Shown in pieces: positions 25,125 through 34,594 of a stretch of DNA of 64,000 bases. The DNA comes from Chitinophaga sp. MM2321 (GTDB lineage: Bacteria; Bacteroidota; Bacteroidia; Chitinophagales; Chitinophagaceae), in the NCBI RefSeq assembly GCF_964033635.1, contig NZ_OZ035533.1:5427001-5491000 (forward strand), read 5' to 3'. A program made the translations under genes and the position numbers. The notes below the pieces were generated by a model. It saw only the letters and a program-made list of their open reading frames with translations. It did no database searches and had not been told where the DNA came from. The first letter of the stretch is position 1, and each line of letters opens with the position of its first letter.

Positions 25125-26678
25125 CTACTTGGACACGAACCTGGCTACCGGCACAATCATTTCTTCGAGTGAAATACCGCCGTGCTGGAAGGTATTGCGG
25201 TAATAGTTTACAAAATAGTTGTAATTATTCGGATAACAAAGGTACCCGTCTCCGCGGGCAAAGATGTAGGAAGAGTTGACATTGGGCTTTGGCAGACCGG
25301 CTTCTGACGGGTCTCTGAACGCCAGTACTTCCTTGGGGTCGTAGTTAAGGTTACGGCCGTGTTTATACCGCAGGTTGGTGGTGGTTTGTTTGTCGCCGAT
25401 CACTTTCACCGGTGTTTTCACCCGTACGCTGCCATGGTCTGTAGCCAGGATCAGGTTAATTTTTTTATCGCTGAGCCGTTTCAGTGCCTGGTGCAGGGGG
25501 CTGTGTTCAAACCAGCTGGCGGTGATGGAGCGGTAAGAGGTTTCATCGCTGGCCAGTTCCTTGAGCACTTCCATTTCTGTGCGGGCATGACTGAGCATAT
25601 CCACAAAATTATATACAATGATGCTCAGCGGGTAATCCAGCAGGTTGTGGATATTATTGAGCATATGCTGGGCATCCGCATGGTTGGTTACTTTAGTGTA
25701 GGAAAAGCGGGGATCCATCTTCAGATGCTTCAACTGTGCGGCAAAGAAGGTTTCTTCATACATATTTTTACCGCCTTCCTCATCATCATTCCGCCATTCT
25801 TCGGCAAACTTCCGTTCAATATCTATGGGCAACATGCCTGCAAAGATGGCGTTACGGCTGTATTGTGTGCTGGTAGGGAGGATACTGTAAAAAGTATCTT
25901 CTTCCATGAGCCGGAATGATTCCAGGAAAATGGGCAGGATGGCTTTGTATTGATCCAGCCGCAGGTTATCTATCAGTAAAAACACATTGGGTACTTCCGG
26001 GTCCAGGTTGGGGAGTACTTTGTCGCGGAACAGGGTATGCGACATTACGGGAGCTTCTTTTGCCTTTGGATGCAGCCAGTCGGAATAGTTTCTGCTGATA
26101 AATTTGGCAAATTCCGTGTTGGCTTCGGCTTTCTGGGTCTGGAATACCTCCAGCATTTCGGGGCTGTTGGCCTTTGTCATTTCCATTTCCCAGTAAACTA
26201 GCTTTTTGTAGATGTCCATCCACTCATTATAGTCGGGGTTGGAGCTGAGCGCCATAAACAGGGAGCGGAACTCCTGTTGATAGGCGATGGTAGTTTTTTC
26301 TGCTACCAGCCTTTTGTTGTCAATTATTTTTTTGAGAGATAATAATACCTGGTTAGGATTAACGGGTTTGATGAGATAATCTGTTATCTGTGAGCCGATT
26401 GCGTCGTCCATTACGTTTTCCGCTTCATTTTTGGTGATCAGCACTACCGGGATCTGCTGATCGATCTCTTTGATCTTTCCCAGCGTTTCCAGGCCGGTAA
26501 TGCCGGGCATGGACTCATCCAGGAGTACTACATCCACTACCTGTTCTTTGAGGAATTCCAGGGCATCGTAGCCGTTTGTAAGGGCAGATACCTTATAACC
26601 TTTGCTTTCCAAAAAAATGATCTGTGATTTTAAAGACTCTATTTCATCATCTACCCAAAGTATATTTATCTGGCTCAT
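25125..26678 (-). CDS. porX: PorX: response regulator fused to a PglZ alkaline-phosphatase-type domain
   Basis: A protein of 517 residues. The N-terminal receiver domain (1-120) has the acidic pocket (VDDE), the phospho-acceptor Asp54 (VLLDESMPG) and IKP. A short helical linker leads to a PglZ domain of the alkaline phosphatase superfamily. Its visible metal-site motifs include LLIDNLRLDQ, NFVDMLSHAR and ATDHGSVRV. PorX works with the PorY kinase and SigP to control type IX secretion genes in Porphyromonas and relatives; its PglZ domain is a zinc phosphodiesterase. It is divergent from the HD-domain gene and first in a minus-strand unit. porY is not in this window. Confidence 0.93.
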   Translation of the reverse strand: MSQINILWVDDEIESLKSQIIFLESKGYKVSALTNGYDALEFLKEQVVDVVLLDESMPGITGLETLGKIKEIDQQIPVVLITKNEAENVMDDAIGSQITDYLIKPVNPNQVLLSLKKIIDNKRLVAEKTTIAYQQEFRSLFMALSSNPDYNEWMDIYKKLVYWEMEMTKANSPEMLEVFQTQKAEANTEFAKFISRNYSDWLHPKAKEAPVMSHTLFRDKVLPNLDPEVPNVFLLIDNLRLDQYKAILPIFLESFRLMEEDTFYSILPTSTQYSRNAIFAGMLPIDIERKFAEEWRNDDEEGGKNMYEETFFAAQLKHLKMDPRFSYTKVTNHADAQHMLNNIHNLLDYPLSIIVYNFVDMLSHARTEMEVLKELASDETSYRSITASWFEHSPLHQALKRLSDKKINLILATDHGSVRVKTPVKVIGDKQTTTNLRYKHGRNLNYDPKEVLAFRDPSEAGLPKPNVNSSYIFARGDGYLCYPNNYNYFVNYYRNTFQHGGISLEEMIVPVARFVSK

Positions 26679-27019
26679 AGTTCGTTTTAAAGGTTCCTAA
26701 AAAAGAAAATTACCCTTTATTTTTGGCAAAAATCGTTCCCCGTCGATCATTTGCCGGTAATTATATGTTAAAAAGAAAATATCCTGTTAAAATGATAGCG
26801 GCAAAACGCGGGGCGGGTCTTAAAGTTATTTACCTTCGCACACACGACCATTCATACCTGTAACCTACCAACTGTTTTTTTACTGTAATAGGGGTTTAGA
26901 AGATTAAAAGCGTCATTATAAGTAAAAAAAATACATATAATTAATTCATAGTGTAGTTTTGCATATTGGCACTTAGGATTTAGGATGCGATAACATCCCA
27001 GATTGATTAATTTGATGCA
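26679..27019. other. 341-bp divergent promoter region between porX and the HD gene
   Basis: No gene is visible. Plus-strand candidate -7 boxes for the HD gene are TACCTTCG (26830-26837) and TAGTTTTG (26954-26961), the latter about 60 nt before the start codon. No clear minus-strand box was found for porX; GATTTTTG near 26728 is the closest. Confidence 0.4.
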
Positions 27020-28246
27020 ATGACCGAACGCAAGCGAAAAATTGTTAATGATCCGGTGTATGGCTTTATTACCATAGATCACCCGTTGATTTTTAACCTC
27101 ATTTCCCATCCATATTACCAGCGGCTTCGCCGTATACACCAGATGGCGCTGGCTCATCTTGTGTACCCTGGTGCTATGCATACGCGTTTTCATCATAGCC
27201 TGGGTGCGTATCATCTGATGACGATGGCGCTGCAGGAGTTGAGAAGCAAGGGCGTGGAAATTTCCACAGAAGAAGAAGTAGCCGCCAAAATGGCCATTCT
27301 GCTGCATGATATCGGGCATGGTCCGTATTCGCACGCATTGGAGAATGGTATTATTGAGGGGGTGTCTCACGAGGAAATATCCCAGTGGCTGATGGAGGAC
27401 CTGAATAAACAGATGGATGGCGCCTTGTCGCTGACCCTCGATATTTTTAATGGCAGGTATCATAAGAAATTCCTGCATCAGTTGGTTTCCAGCCAGTTAG
27501 ATGTAGATCGGATGGATTATCTGAACCGCGACAGCTTTTTCACGGGTGTAGCCGAAGGTACTATCGGGTACGACCGGATTATAAAAATGCTCACCGTACA
27601 TCACGGGGAGCTGATGGTGGAGGAGAAAGGTATATATTCAATAGAGAAGTTTATTATAGCCCGCCGCCTCATGTACTGGCAGGTATATCTGCATAAAACG
27701 GTGCTGAGTGCGGAAAACATGCTGGTAAAGATACTGGTAAGGGCCAAAGCACTGGCACAGGACGGGCAACAACTGTTCTGTTCACCTGCGTTGGAATATT
27801 TTCTGTACAATACCGTTACCAAAAACAATTTTGAGCGGGAGCCGGATTGCCTGCGTTTGTTTTGCATGTTGGACGACTATGACCTGATGGGTGCAATAAA
27901 AGTGTGGGCCACACATAGCGACAGCGTATTGTCGCTATTGTGTAAATGGCTAATAAACAGGGATTTATTCAAAGTGGTACTTAATAATGAACCGTTTGAC
28001 ACCAGCATCCTCGACCACCTTCGGCAACAGGTGGCACAAAAATGGGACATAAAGCAAACCGATCTTGATTATTTCGTGTTTTCAGATGTAGCCTCCCTGC
28101 GGGCCTATAATGTAAACGATGAAAAGATCAATATCCTTTTTAAAGATGGAACTGTAAAAGACATTTCCTCCATCGACAATGCACTGATTAGTCATACGCT
28201 GGCTATACCGGTAAAAAAATTCTACATTTGTCATCCAAAAATCTAG
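27020..28246 (+). CDS. HD-domain phosphohydrolase (SAMHD1/dGTPase-like)
   Basis: A protein of 408 residues. The HD metal motif runs from HTRFHHSLG (residues 54-62) through LLHDIGHGPYSH (His96-Asp97, His100), and the late DVDRMDYLNRD supplies the fourth ligand. The order matches the SAMHD1/YpfL-type group that hydrolyses nucleoside triphosphates. No transmembrane segment. It is followed after 87 nt by lpxD, a neighbourhood I recall from other Bacteroidota, and may head the lpx unit. The exact nucleotide substrate is unknown. Confidence 0.88.
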   Translation: MTERKRKIVNDPVYGFITIDHPLIFNLISHPYYQRLRRIHQMALAHLVYPGAMHTRFHHSLGAYHLMTMALQELRSKGVEISTEEEVAAKMAILLHDIGHGPYSHALENGIIEGVSHEEISQWLMEDLNKQMDGALSLTLDIFNGRYHKKFLHQLVSSQLDVDRMDYLNRDSFFTGVAEGTIGYDRIIKMLTVHHGELMVEEKGIYSIEKFIIARRLMYWQVYLHKTVLSAENMLVKILVRAKALAQDGQQLFCSPALEYFLYNTVTKNNFEREPDCLRLFCMLDDYDLMGAIKVWATHSDSVLSLLCKWLINRDLFKVVLNNEPFDTSILDHLRQQVAQKWDIKQTDLDYFVFSDVASLRAYNVNDEKINILFKDGTVKDISSIDNALISHTLAIPVKKFYICHPKI

Positions 28247-28333
28247 GCTAACAACGTTTTCTTAAACATTAAGATGTTAAAGAATAAGTTTATACAATCC
28301 GGAGTAGCCTGGAAAACATTACAAATTTAAATT

Positions 28334-29383
28334 ATGCAGTTTAGCGCATTACAGTTAGCTACCATGTTAGATGGTAAGCTGGAGGGAAATCCGGACGTTA
28401 AAGTGAGCAACATCGCCAAGATCGAAGAGGCTGGTGAAGGGATGCTCAGTTTTATTGCCAATCCTAAGTATGAAGAGTTCATATATACCACCAATGCTTC
28501 CATTCTGATCGTCAATGAAAGCCTGGTGATAGAGCGGCCTATCCATGCTACCCTTATCCGGGTGAAAGATGCTTATAGCAGCTTCGCCCTGCTGCTGGAA
28601 CAATACCGTTACCTGACCGGTAACAAATCCGGTATCCAGCAGCCATCATATATTCCCCAGTCTGTAAAGATGGGAGACAACGTTTTCGTGGGTGCTTTTG
28701 CATACCTCGGTGAAAATGTAGTGCTTGGCAACAACGTAAAAATATACCCTGGCGTATATCTCGGCGATAATGTGATCGTAAATAACGACGCGGTATTATA
28801 TCCCGGTGTGAAAGTATACGATAACTGTATTGTTGGAAGCCGGGTGATCCTGCATGCAGGTTGTGTAATTGGTGGCGACGGCTTTGGCTTTGCGCCGCAG
28901 CCGGATGGCTCCTATAAAAAGGTACCCCAGATCGGTAATGTGGTGATCCATGATGAAGTGGAAATAGGCGCTAATACAACTATCGACAGGGCTACCATGG
29001 GATCTACCGTGATCCGCAAAGGTGTGAAACTGGATAACCTGATCCAGGTAGCGCATAATGTGGACATTGGCACCAATACCGTGATAGCAGCGCAAACAGG
29101 CGTTTCCGGCAGTACAAAAATAGGCCAGAGCTGTGTGATCGGCGGACAGGTAGGTATGGTGGGTCACATCCATATTGCGGATGGCACCAAGATCAATGCA
29201 CAGAGCGGTTTGTCCAAGTCTGTCACCACTCCTAACACCTCTCTTACCGGTTCTCCGGCGTACGATTATAAAAGTTCCCTAAAAAGTCAGGCAATTTTTA
29301 GAAATTTGCCGGACCTTGAAAAGAGAGTAAAGGAATTGGAAGAAATGGTTAGACAACTGCTCCAGGAAAGGGCAGGTGTGTAA
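28334..29383 (+). CDS. lpxD: UDP-3-O-(3-hydroxyacyl)glucosamine N-acyltransferase
   Basis: Third step of lipid A biosynthesis: N-acylation of UDP-3-O-acyl-glucosamine. It has 349 residues: an N-terminal uridine-binding domain (1-100, LSFIANPKY) and a left-handed beta-helix of hexapeptide repeats (about 105-310), with a C-terminal helix. The catalytic histidine lies in IQVAHNVDIG, near 240. It is followed by lpxC-fabZ and lpxA on the same strand with short gaps, so the lipid A genes form one unit. Confidence 0.95.
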   Translation: MQFSALQLATMLDGKLEGNPDVKVSNIAKIEEAGEGMLSFIANPKYEEFIYTTNASILIVNESLVIERPIHATLIRVKDAYSSFALLLEQYRYLTGNKSGIQQPSYIPQSVKMGDNVFVGAFAYLGENVVLGNNVKIYPGVYLGDNVIVNNDAVLYPGVKVYDNCIVGSRVILHAGCVIGGDGFGFAPQPDGSYKKVPQIGNVVIHDEVEIGANTTIDRATMGSTVIRKGVKLDNLIQVAHNVDIGTNTVIAAQTGVSGSTKIGQSCVIGGQVGMVGHIHIADGTKINAQSGLSKSVTTPNTSLTGSPAYDYKSSLKSQAIFRNLPDLEKRVKELEEMVRQLLQERAGV

Positions 29384-29418
29384 CATATTGAAGATAAAAC
29401 AGTTATATATTAGTTAAT

Positions 29419-30846
29419 ATGATTGAAAATCAACAGATGCAAAATCAGCACACACTGAAAGGCGATATCAGCATTTCGGGTGTGGGTTTGCATACAGGCA
29501 CCAGTGTAAACATGATCCTGAAACCGGCATCGCCCGGTTTTGGTATTAAATTCCAACGTACAGACCTGCCCAACCAGCCAGTTGTTAAAGCGGATGTAGA
29601 CTATGTAGTAGATACGGCACGCGGCACCACGCTGGAACATAACGGCGCCCGCGTAAGCACCGTAGAACACCTGCTGGCGGCCCTGGTAGGTACCGGTGTG
29701 GACAACGTACTGATAGAACTGGATGGCCCCGAAATTCCTATCATGGATGGCAGCTCCCTGCCTTTCATTGAAGCAATTGAAGCACTCGGTATCCAGGATC
29801 AGGACGCAAAAAAGATCTATTACACCATAGATACCAACATCAGCTATTACGACGAGCAGAAAAAAGTGGAAATGGTAGCACTGCCTGCCGTGGATTACCG
29901 CGTTACCTGCCTGATCGACTTTAACTCCCCTGTACTGGGCACCCAGCACGCTAAAATGAAGGGGATTGAGGCGTTCCGGTCAGAAATAGCTTCTTCCCGT
30001 ACCTTCTGCTTCCTGCATGAGCTGGAATACCTGTTGAACAACAACCTGATCAAAGGCGGCGATATCAACAACGCTATCGTAGTCGTAGACAGGGCCGTGA
30101 ATGAAGACGATATGGCGCGCCTGGCAAAAGCCTTTAACCGCGAAACCATTGCCGTACAACGTGAAGGCATCCTCAATAACATTGAGCTGCGTTTCCCGAA
30201 TGAACCTGCCCGTCATAAACTACTGGACGTAATCGGCGATCTGGCCCTGATTGGTTATCCTATCAAGGCACATATCATCGCTAACCGTCCCGGTCATGCT
30301 TCCAACGTGGAGTTTGCCCGTAAGATCAAGGCATATATCAAAAAGCACAAGCACAATAAGGACGTACCTGTTTACGACCCTAACCAGCCACCTGTATTTG
30401 ACACCCCACGTATTGAAAGAACGCTGCCGCACCGTTATCCGATGCTGCTGGTAGATAAAATCATCGAACTGGGTGAAGAGCGTGTGGTAGGAATCAAAAA
30501 TGTTACCTTTAATGAACACTTTTTCCAGGGTCACTTTCCTGGAAACCCTGTAATGCCGGGTGTATTACAACTGGAAGCACTGGCGCAGGTGGGTGGTATC
30601 CTGGCGCTGAACCGCGTTCCTGATCCGGAGAACTATGATACCTATTTTCTGAAAATCGACAACTGTAAATTTAAACAGAAAGTTGTTCCGGGAGATACCA
30701 TGATACTGAAAATGGAGCTGTTAAGCCCTATCAGAAGAGGTCTTGTAGAAATGCGGGGAACGGTTTTCATTGGCAATAAAGTAGCGACGGAAGCCGACAT
30801 GATAGCACAAATTATAAAAACAAGAGAAGGCAAATCACAGCAATGA
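29419..30846 (+). CDS. lpxC-fabZ: Bifunctional UDP-3-O-acyl-GlcNAc deacetylase / 3-hydroxyacyl-ACP dehydratase
   Basis: A protein of 475 residues fusing two enzymes. Residues 1 to about 310 are LpxC, the zinc deacetylase committing step of lipid A synthesis (zinc motif STVEHLLAAL near 75, later HKLLDVIGDLALIG). Residues about 330-475 are FabZ, the dehydratase of fatty-acid elongation (LPHRYPMLLVDKI, then HFFQGHFPGNPVMPGVLQLEALAQ, with its catalytic His and Glu). The fusion is characteristic of Bacteroidota and couples the two pathways competing for 3-hydroxyacyl-ACP. Its stop overlaps the lpxA start by 4 nt. Confidence 0.96.
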   Translation: MIENQQMQNQHTLKGDISISGVGLHTGTSVNMILKPASPGFGIKFQRTDLPNQPVVKADVDYVVDTARGTTLEHNGARVSTVEHLLAALVGTGVDNVLIELDGPEIPIMDGSSLPFIEAIEALGIQDQDAKKIYYTIDTNISYYDEQKKVEMVALPAVDYRVTCLIDFNSPVLGTQHAKMKGIEAFRSEIASSRTFCFLHELEYLLNNNLIKGGDINNAIVVVDRAVNEDDMARLAKAFNRETIAVQREGILNNIELRFPNEPARHKLLDVIGDLALIGYPIKAHIIANRPGHASNVEFARKIKAYIKKHKHNKDVPVYDPNQPPVFDTPRIERTLPHRYPMLLVDKIIELGEERVVGIKNVTFNEHFFQGHFPGNPVMPGVLQLEALAQVGGILALNRVPDPENYDTYFLKIDNCKFKQKVVPGDTMILKMELLSPIRRGLVEMRGTVFIGNKVATEADMIAQIIKTREGKSQQ

Positions 30847-31643
30847 TCCACCCGCTTACATACATACATCCGGACGCCAAAGTTGCGCCTAATGTAAAAA
30901 TTGATCCGTTCACCGTTATTCACAAAAACGTAGAAATCGGCGACGGCACCTGGATTGGCTCCAATGTTACTATCATGGAAGGAGCCCGGATCGGCAAAAA
31001 CTGCCGCATCTTTCCGGGAGCAGTCATTGCTGCCATCCCCCAGGATTTGAAATTTGCGGGTGAAGAAACAACGGTGGAAATAGGAGACAATACTACTATC
31101 CGTGAATATGTGACCATTAACCGTGGCACCAAAGACAAATGGAAGACCATCATCGGCAATAACTGCCTGATCATGGCATACAGCCATATTGCACACGATT
31201 GCGAAGTAGGTAACTACTGCGTATTTTCCAATAACACGACCCTCGCCGGTCATATTACCGTTGGTAATAACGTAGTACTGGCGGGTATGGTGGCCATTCA
31301 GCAATTTTGTAAAGTAGGCGATCATGCCTTTGTTACAGGTGGCTCCATGGTGCGTAAAGATGTACCTCCTTTTGTAAAAGCAGCCCGCGAGCCGCTGTCT
31401 TATGTGGGTGTAAATTCCGTAGGACTGAAAAGAAGGGGTTATTCACTGGAAAAAATCAATCATATCCTGGATATTTACCGTGTGATATTTGTAAAAGGAT
31501 ATAAATTATCCAAAGCCATCAGCATCATTGAAGCAGAATTTCCTGCTACTGATGAAAGAGATGAAATACTCTCCTTCATACGTGAGTCCGGCCGCGGAAT
31601 TATGCGAGGTTATACTTCCCGTACCAATGACGATATCTCTTAA
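30843..31643 (+). CDS. lpxA: UDP-N-acetylglucosamine acyltransferase
   Basis: First step of lipid A biosynthesis: O-acylation of UDP-GlcNAc with 3-hydroxyacyl-ACP. It has 266 residues, with left-handed beta-helix repeats through about residue 190 (TYIHPDAKVAPNVKIDP, NVEIGDGTWIGSN) and a helical C-terminus. The catalytic histidine is in AYSHIAHDCEVG, near residue 120. It overlaps lpxC-fabZ by 4 nt and the following ABC ATPase by 17 nt, so translation is probably coupled. Confidence 0.95.
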   Translation: MIHPLTYIHPDAKVAPNVKIDPFTVIHKNVEIGDGTWIGSNVTIMEGARIGKNCRIFPGAVIAAIPQDLKFAGEETTVEIGDNTTIREYVTINRGTKDKWKTIIGNNCLIMAYSHIAHDCEVGNYCVFSNNTTLAGHITVGNNVVLAGMVAIQQFCKVGDHAFVTGGSMVRKDVPPFVKAAREPLSYVGVNSVGLKRRGYSLEKINHILDIYRVIFVKGYKLSKAISIIEAEFPATDERDEILSFIRESGRGIMRGYTSRTNDDIS

Positions 31644-32244
31644 CCAGATCGGTAAACGCTTTAATTACGACTGGATTTTTCGTCGTGTAACCCTCACCTT
31701 TAGTGAAGGGCAACATTATGCGATACTGGGACCTAACGGTTCAGGGAAATCAACATTATTACAGGTGATCAGCGGCGCTATTCAACACAATGAAGGCACC
31801 CTTTTATACAGCACACCGGAAAAACCCATCTCTCCCGATGCGTTTTTCCGGTATTGTGCCATTGCAGCCCCTTATCTTGAACTGGTAGAAGAATTCACCC
31901 TCACTGAAATCATCACCTTCCACCTCCAGTTCAAAAACTTTCTTCCCGGCATCACACCCGCTAAAGCCATGCAACTGGTAGGACTTGAAAAAGCCGCCGG
32001 AAAGCAGCTACGCAACTTTTCTTCCGGTATGAAGCAGCGTATCAAGCTGGCACTGGCCATCTTCTCAGATGTACCGGTACTCCTGCTGGATGAACCCTGC
32101 ACCAACCTGGACATTGCCGGTATCCAACTCTATCAGCAACTGATCAATGAATATGGCGGCAACCGCCTCATCATTGTAAGCTCCAACGATGAACAGGAAT
32201 ACTTCATGTGCAAACACCACCTGCATATAACGGACTACAAGTGA
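31627..32244 (+). CDS. ABC transporter ATP-binding protein, no partner permease nearby
   Basis: A single nucleotide-binding domain of 205 residues. Walker A is GPNGSGKST, the signature is FSSGMKQR (a variant of LSGGQ), and Walker B is VLLLDEP, followed by the D-loop NLD. ATG 31627 gives the expected N-terminus (ISLNQIGKRF); longer upstream starts would add residues that only reflect the lpxA frame. It overlaps lpxA by 17 nt and ends the lpx unit. No membrane subunit gene is adjacent. The size is like CcmA or antibiotic/lipid export ATPases; a role in envelope lipid transport is only suggested by the operon. Confidence 0.85.
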   Translation: MTISLNQIGKRFNYDWIFRRVTLTFSEGQHYAILGPNGSGKSTLLQVISGAIQHNEGTLLYSTPEKPISPDAFFRYCAIAAPYLELVEEFTLTEIITFHLQFKNFLPGITPAKAMQLVGLEKAAGKQLRNFSSGMKQRIKLALAIFSDVPVLLLDEPCTNLDIAGIQLYQQLINEYGGNRLIIVSSNDEQEYFMCKHHLHITDYK

Positions 32245-32251
32245 TATATGA

Positions 32252-32352
32252 ATTTTTTGATTTTGGAATTTTGTTATTTGGTTTCAAAGGTGGTCTGCCA
32301 CTGATATTAAATAACAAAATCTCAAAATTCGAAAATCAAAAAATCCCAAAAT
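32252..32352. repeat. Palindromic intergenic element B
   Basis: The left arm begins ATTTTTTGATTTTGGAATTTTG (32252 on) and the right arm (32308-32344) mirrors it with two small mismatches. The loop holds a small GTGG/CCAC hairpin. The arm word ATTTTTTGATTTTG recurs in element D (34595-34709). It lies between two co-directional genes. A candidate -7 box TATCTTCG follows at 32363-32370. Confidence 0.8.
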
Positions 32353-32402
32353 ATTCTTTTATTATCTTCGTTATCGGCTAATAACCAATAGCTGTACGCT
32401 TT

Positions 32403-33674
32403 ATGCAGACTGCGAGTAAAAAAGTGATTAATGGCTGGGCCATGTATGACTGGGCTAACTCGGTATACAACCTCGTAATCACTACTACCTTTTTCCCTAT
32501 TTATTTCTTAGCGGTTACAGATGAACATGTTTCTTTCCTGGGATTGCATTTTGTCAACTCCGCCCTGTACAACTACACCATGGCCGCGGCCTTTCTGCTC
32601 GTAGCCATCGCCTCTCCCATCCTGTCGTCTATTGCAGATACAAGGGGAAACAAGAAGAATTTCCTGCGTTTCTTTACGCTACTGGGAGCTGTTTCCTGCT
32701 GTGCTTTATATTTCTTTGATAAAAGCACGTTAGGGTTAGGCGTATTTGCTTTCATGCTCGCTACCATAGGCTATTGCGGTGGCCTCGTTTTCTACAACTC
32801 CTATCTTCCTGAAATTGCAGCGCCCGAAGACCGTGACCGGATAAGTGCCCGGGGATTCAGTATGGGATATACAGGTAGTGTGCTGTTGCAGCTGATAGGT
32901 TTTGCCCTCGTTGTGATCAAGCCATTTGGTATGGACGATGTAAAGCCGGTACAACTCACCTTTTTACTCGTTGGTATCTGGTGGATAGGTTTTGCACAGA
33001 TCACCTTTGCAAGGCTACCTACCAGCAAAGGCACGGTAAGCAAACATTCCGGCAGCACCCTGACAGACGGCTTCACCGAATTACGTAAAGTATATGCACA
33101 GGTAAAGGTGATGCCGGTACTAAAAAGATTCCTGCGGGGATTTTTCTTTTACAGCATGGGTGTACAAACGGTTATGATGGCCGCTACCATCTTCGGTAGC
33201 AAAGTATTACACCTGCCTGCTGATAAGCTCATTGCCACCGTGGTGATCATCCAGGTGGTGGCTATCGCCGGTGCATGGAGTATAGCAAGGCTTTCGGGCC
33301 GGTTTGGAAATCTTCGTGTATTGATTGCCGTTGTCATCATATGGATAGGCATCTGTATCGCCGGATATAAAATGCAGACTGCCATGCACTTCTACCTGCT
33401 GGCAACCGCCGTAGGACTGGTAATGGGTGGCATACAATCACTCAGTCGTTCCACTTATGCGAAACTGATGCCGGAAACAACAGATACAGCCAGCTTCTTC
33501 AGCTATTATGATGTTACCGAAAAGCTATCCATTGTAATAGGAATGTTCTCTTTTGCGTATATTGATGACCTGACCAATGACATGCGTAACTCCGTGCTGG
33601 CACTGGTAGTGTTTTTTGTTATCGGGCTTACCTGGATTATATCTGCGTTACGGAAGCAGCAACAAATCAGTTAA
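32403..33674 (+). CDS. MFS transporter, UMF1 / Atg22-like family
   Basis: A protein of 423 residues with about twelve membrane helices. The opening INGWAMYDWANSVYNLVITTTFFP is the hallmark of the UMF1 (unknown major facilitator) family, related to fungal vacuolar effluxer Atg22. ASPILSSIADTRGNKKNFL is the usual MFS loop between helices 2 and 3. Substrates are generally not known; amino-acid efflux is the usual suggestion by analogy with Atg22. It lies between palindromic elements B and C, so is probably transcribed alone. Confidence 0.88.
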   Translation: MQTASKKVINGWAMYDWANSVYNLVITTTFFPIYFLAVTDEHVSFLGLHFVNSALYNYTMAAAFLLVAIASPILSSIADTRGNKKNFLRFFTLLGAVSCCALYFFDKSTLGLGVFAFMLATIGYCGGLVFYNSYLPEIAAPEDRDRISARGFSMGYTGSVLLQLIGFALVVIKPFGMDDVKPVQLTFLLVGIWWIGFAQITFARLPTSKGTVSKHSGSTLTDGFTELRKVYAQVKVMPVLKRFLRGFFFYSMGVQTVMMAATIFGSKVLHLPADKLIATVVIIQVVAIAGAWSIARLSGRFGNLRVLIAVVIIWIGICIAGYKMQTAMHFYLLATAVGLVMGGIQSLSRSTYAKLMPETTDTASFFSYYDVTEKLSIVIGMFSFAYIDDLTNDMRNSVLALVVFFVIGLTWIISALRKQQQIS

Positions 33675-33676
33675 GC

Positions 33677-33727
33677 ATTTGGTTATTCAGGTATTTAGTT
33701 ATTTTTTAAATACCTGAATAACCAAAT
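33677..33727. repeat. Palindromic intergenic element C (21-bp perfect stem)
   Basis: Arms 33677-33697 and 33707-33727 are perfectly complementary over 21 nt with a 9-nt loop. The element starts 2 nt after the UMF1 stop and ends 23 nt before the next start codon, so it occupies most of the gap. Confidence 0.85.
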
Positions 33728-33750
33728 ATTAAAATACTAAACTCTTTATC

Positions 33751-34590
33751 ATGAAATTATACACCATAGAAACCGGATTCTTCAAACTCGATGGTGGCGC
33801 TATGTTTGGCGTAGTGCCCAAGTCCATCTGGAATAAACTCAACCCGGCAGACGAGCGTAATTTATGTACCTGGGCCGCACGCTGTTTACTGATTGAAGAC
33901 GGGAAACGGCTCATTCTCATCGACAATGGTATCGGCGATAAACAGGATGCAAAATTCTTTAGTCACTATTACCTGCACGGGGATGCCACACTGGATAAAT
34001 CCCTCGCTGCACATGGCTTCCACCGGGATGATATTACCGATGTTTTTTTAACACACCTCCATTTTGATCATTGCGGCGGCAGCATTATAAGAACGGGAGA
34101 CAAACTGGTGCCTGCCTTTAAAAATGCTACGTACTGGAGTAATGCCGATCACTGGAAATGGGCTACACACCCCAATGACCGCGAGAAAGCATCTTTTCTG
34201 AAAGAAAATATCCTGCCCATACAGGAAAGTGGGCAGCTTAAATTTATTGACCATACCGAGGGTATCTCTTTTACGGATAATATCTCTATCCGCTTCGCCA
34301 ATGGACATACAGATGCCATGATGCTGCCACAGATCAGCTACCGTGATAAAACGATTGTCTATATGGCTGATCTGCTGCCCTCTGTGGCACATATCCCGCT
34401 GCCTTATGTAATGGCTTATGATATGTTTCCGCTGACCACCCTCACCGAAAAGAAAAGCTTTTTACAGGAAGCGGCAGACAAACAATATGTGCTGTTTTTT
34501 GAACACGATCCGGCTATAGAATGCTGCGTCCTGCAACAAACAGAAAAAGGCATCCGTGCAGGCAATACCTTTGCGCTGAGCGAGCTTTAA
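33751..34590 (+). CDS. MBL-fold metallo-hydrolase
   Basis: A protein of 279 residues with the metallo-beta-lactamase metal motif HLHFDHCGG (His102, His104, Asp106, His107), a later FANGHTDAM His and a final FEHD. The full-length fold and lack of signal peptide suggest a cytoplasmic esterase, lactonase or similar hydrolase (quorum-quenching-type lactonases share this layout). The substrate cannot be inferred from neighbours, as the gene is boxed in by palindromic elements C and D. Confidence 0.85.
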   Translation: MKLYTIETGFFKLDGGAMFGVVPKSIWNKLNPADERNLCTWAARCLLIEDGKRLILIDNGIGDKQDAKFFSHYYLHGDATLDKSLAAHGFHRDDITDVFLTHLHFDHCGGSIIRTGDKLVPAFKNATYWSNADHWKWATHPNDREKASFLKENILPIQESGQLKFIDHTEGISFTDNISIRFANGHTDAMMLPQISYRDKTIVYMADLLPSVAHIPLPYVMAYDMFPLTTLTEKKSFLQEAADKQYVLFFEHDPAIECCVLQQTEKGIRAGNTFALSEL

Positions 34591-34594
34591 TAAT

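Noticed and set aside
25359..25919. 186-codon frame antisense to porX
   Set aside because: It mirrors the PglZ domain coding region and has no recognisable protein features.
26852..27478. 208-codon minus-strand frame over the HD gene start
   Set aside because: It overlaps the HD catalytic motif coding region and shows no motif of its own.
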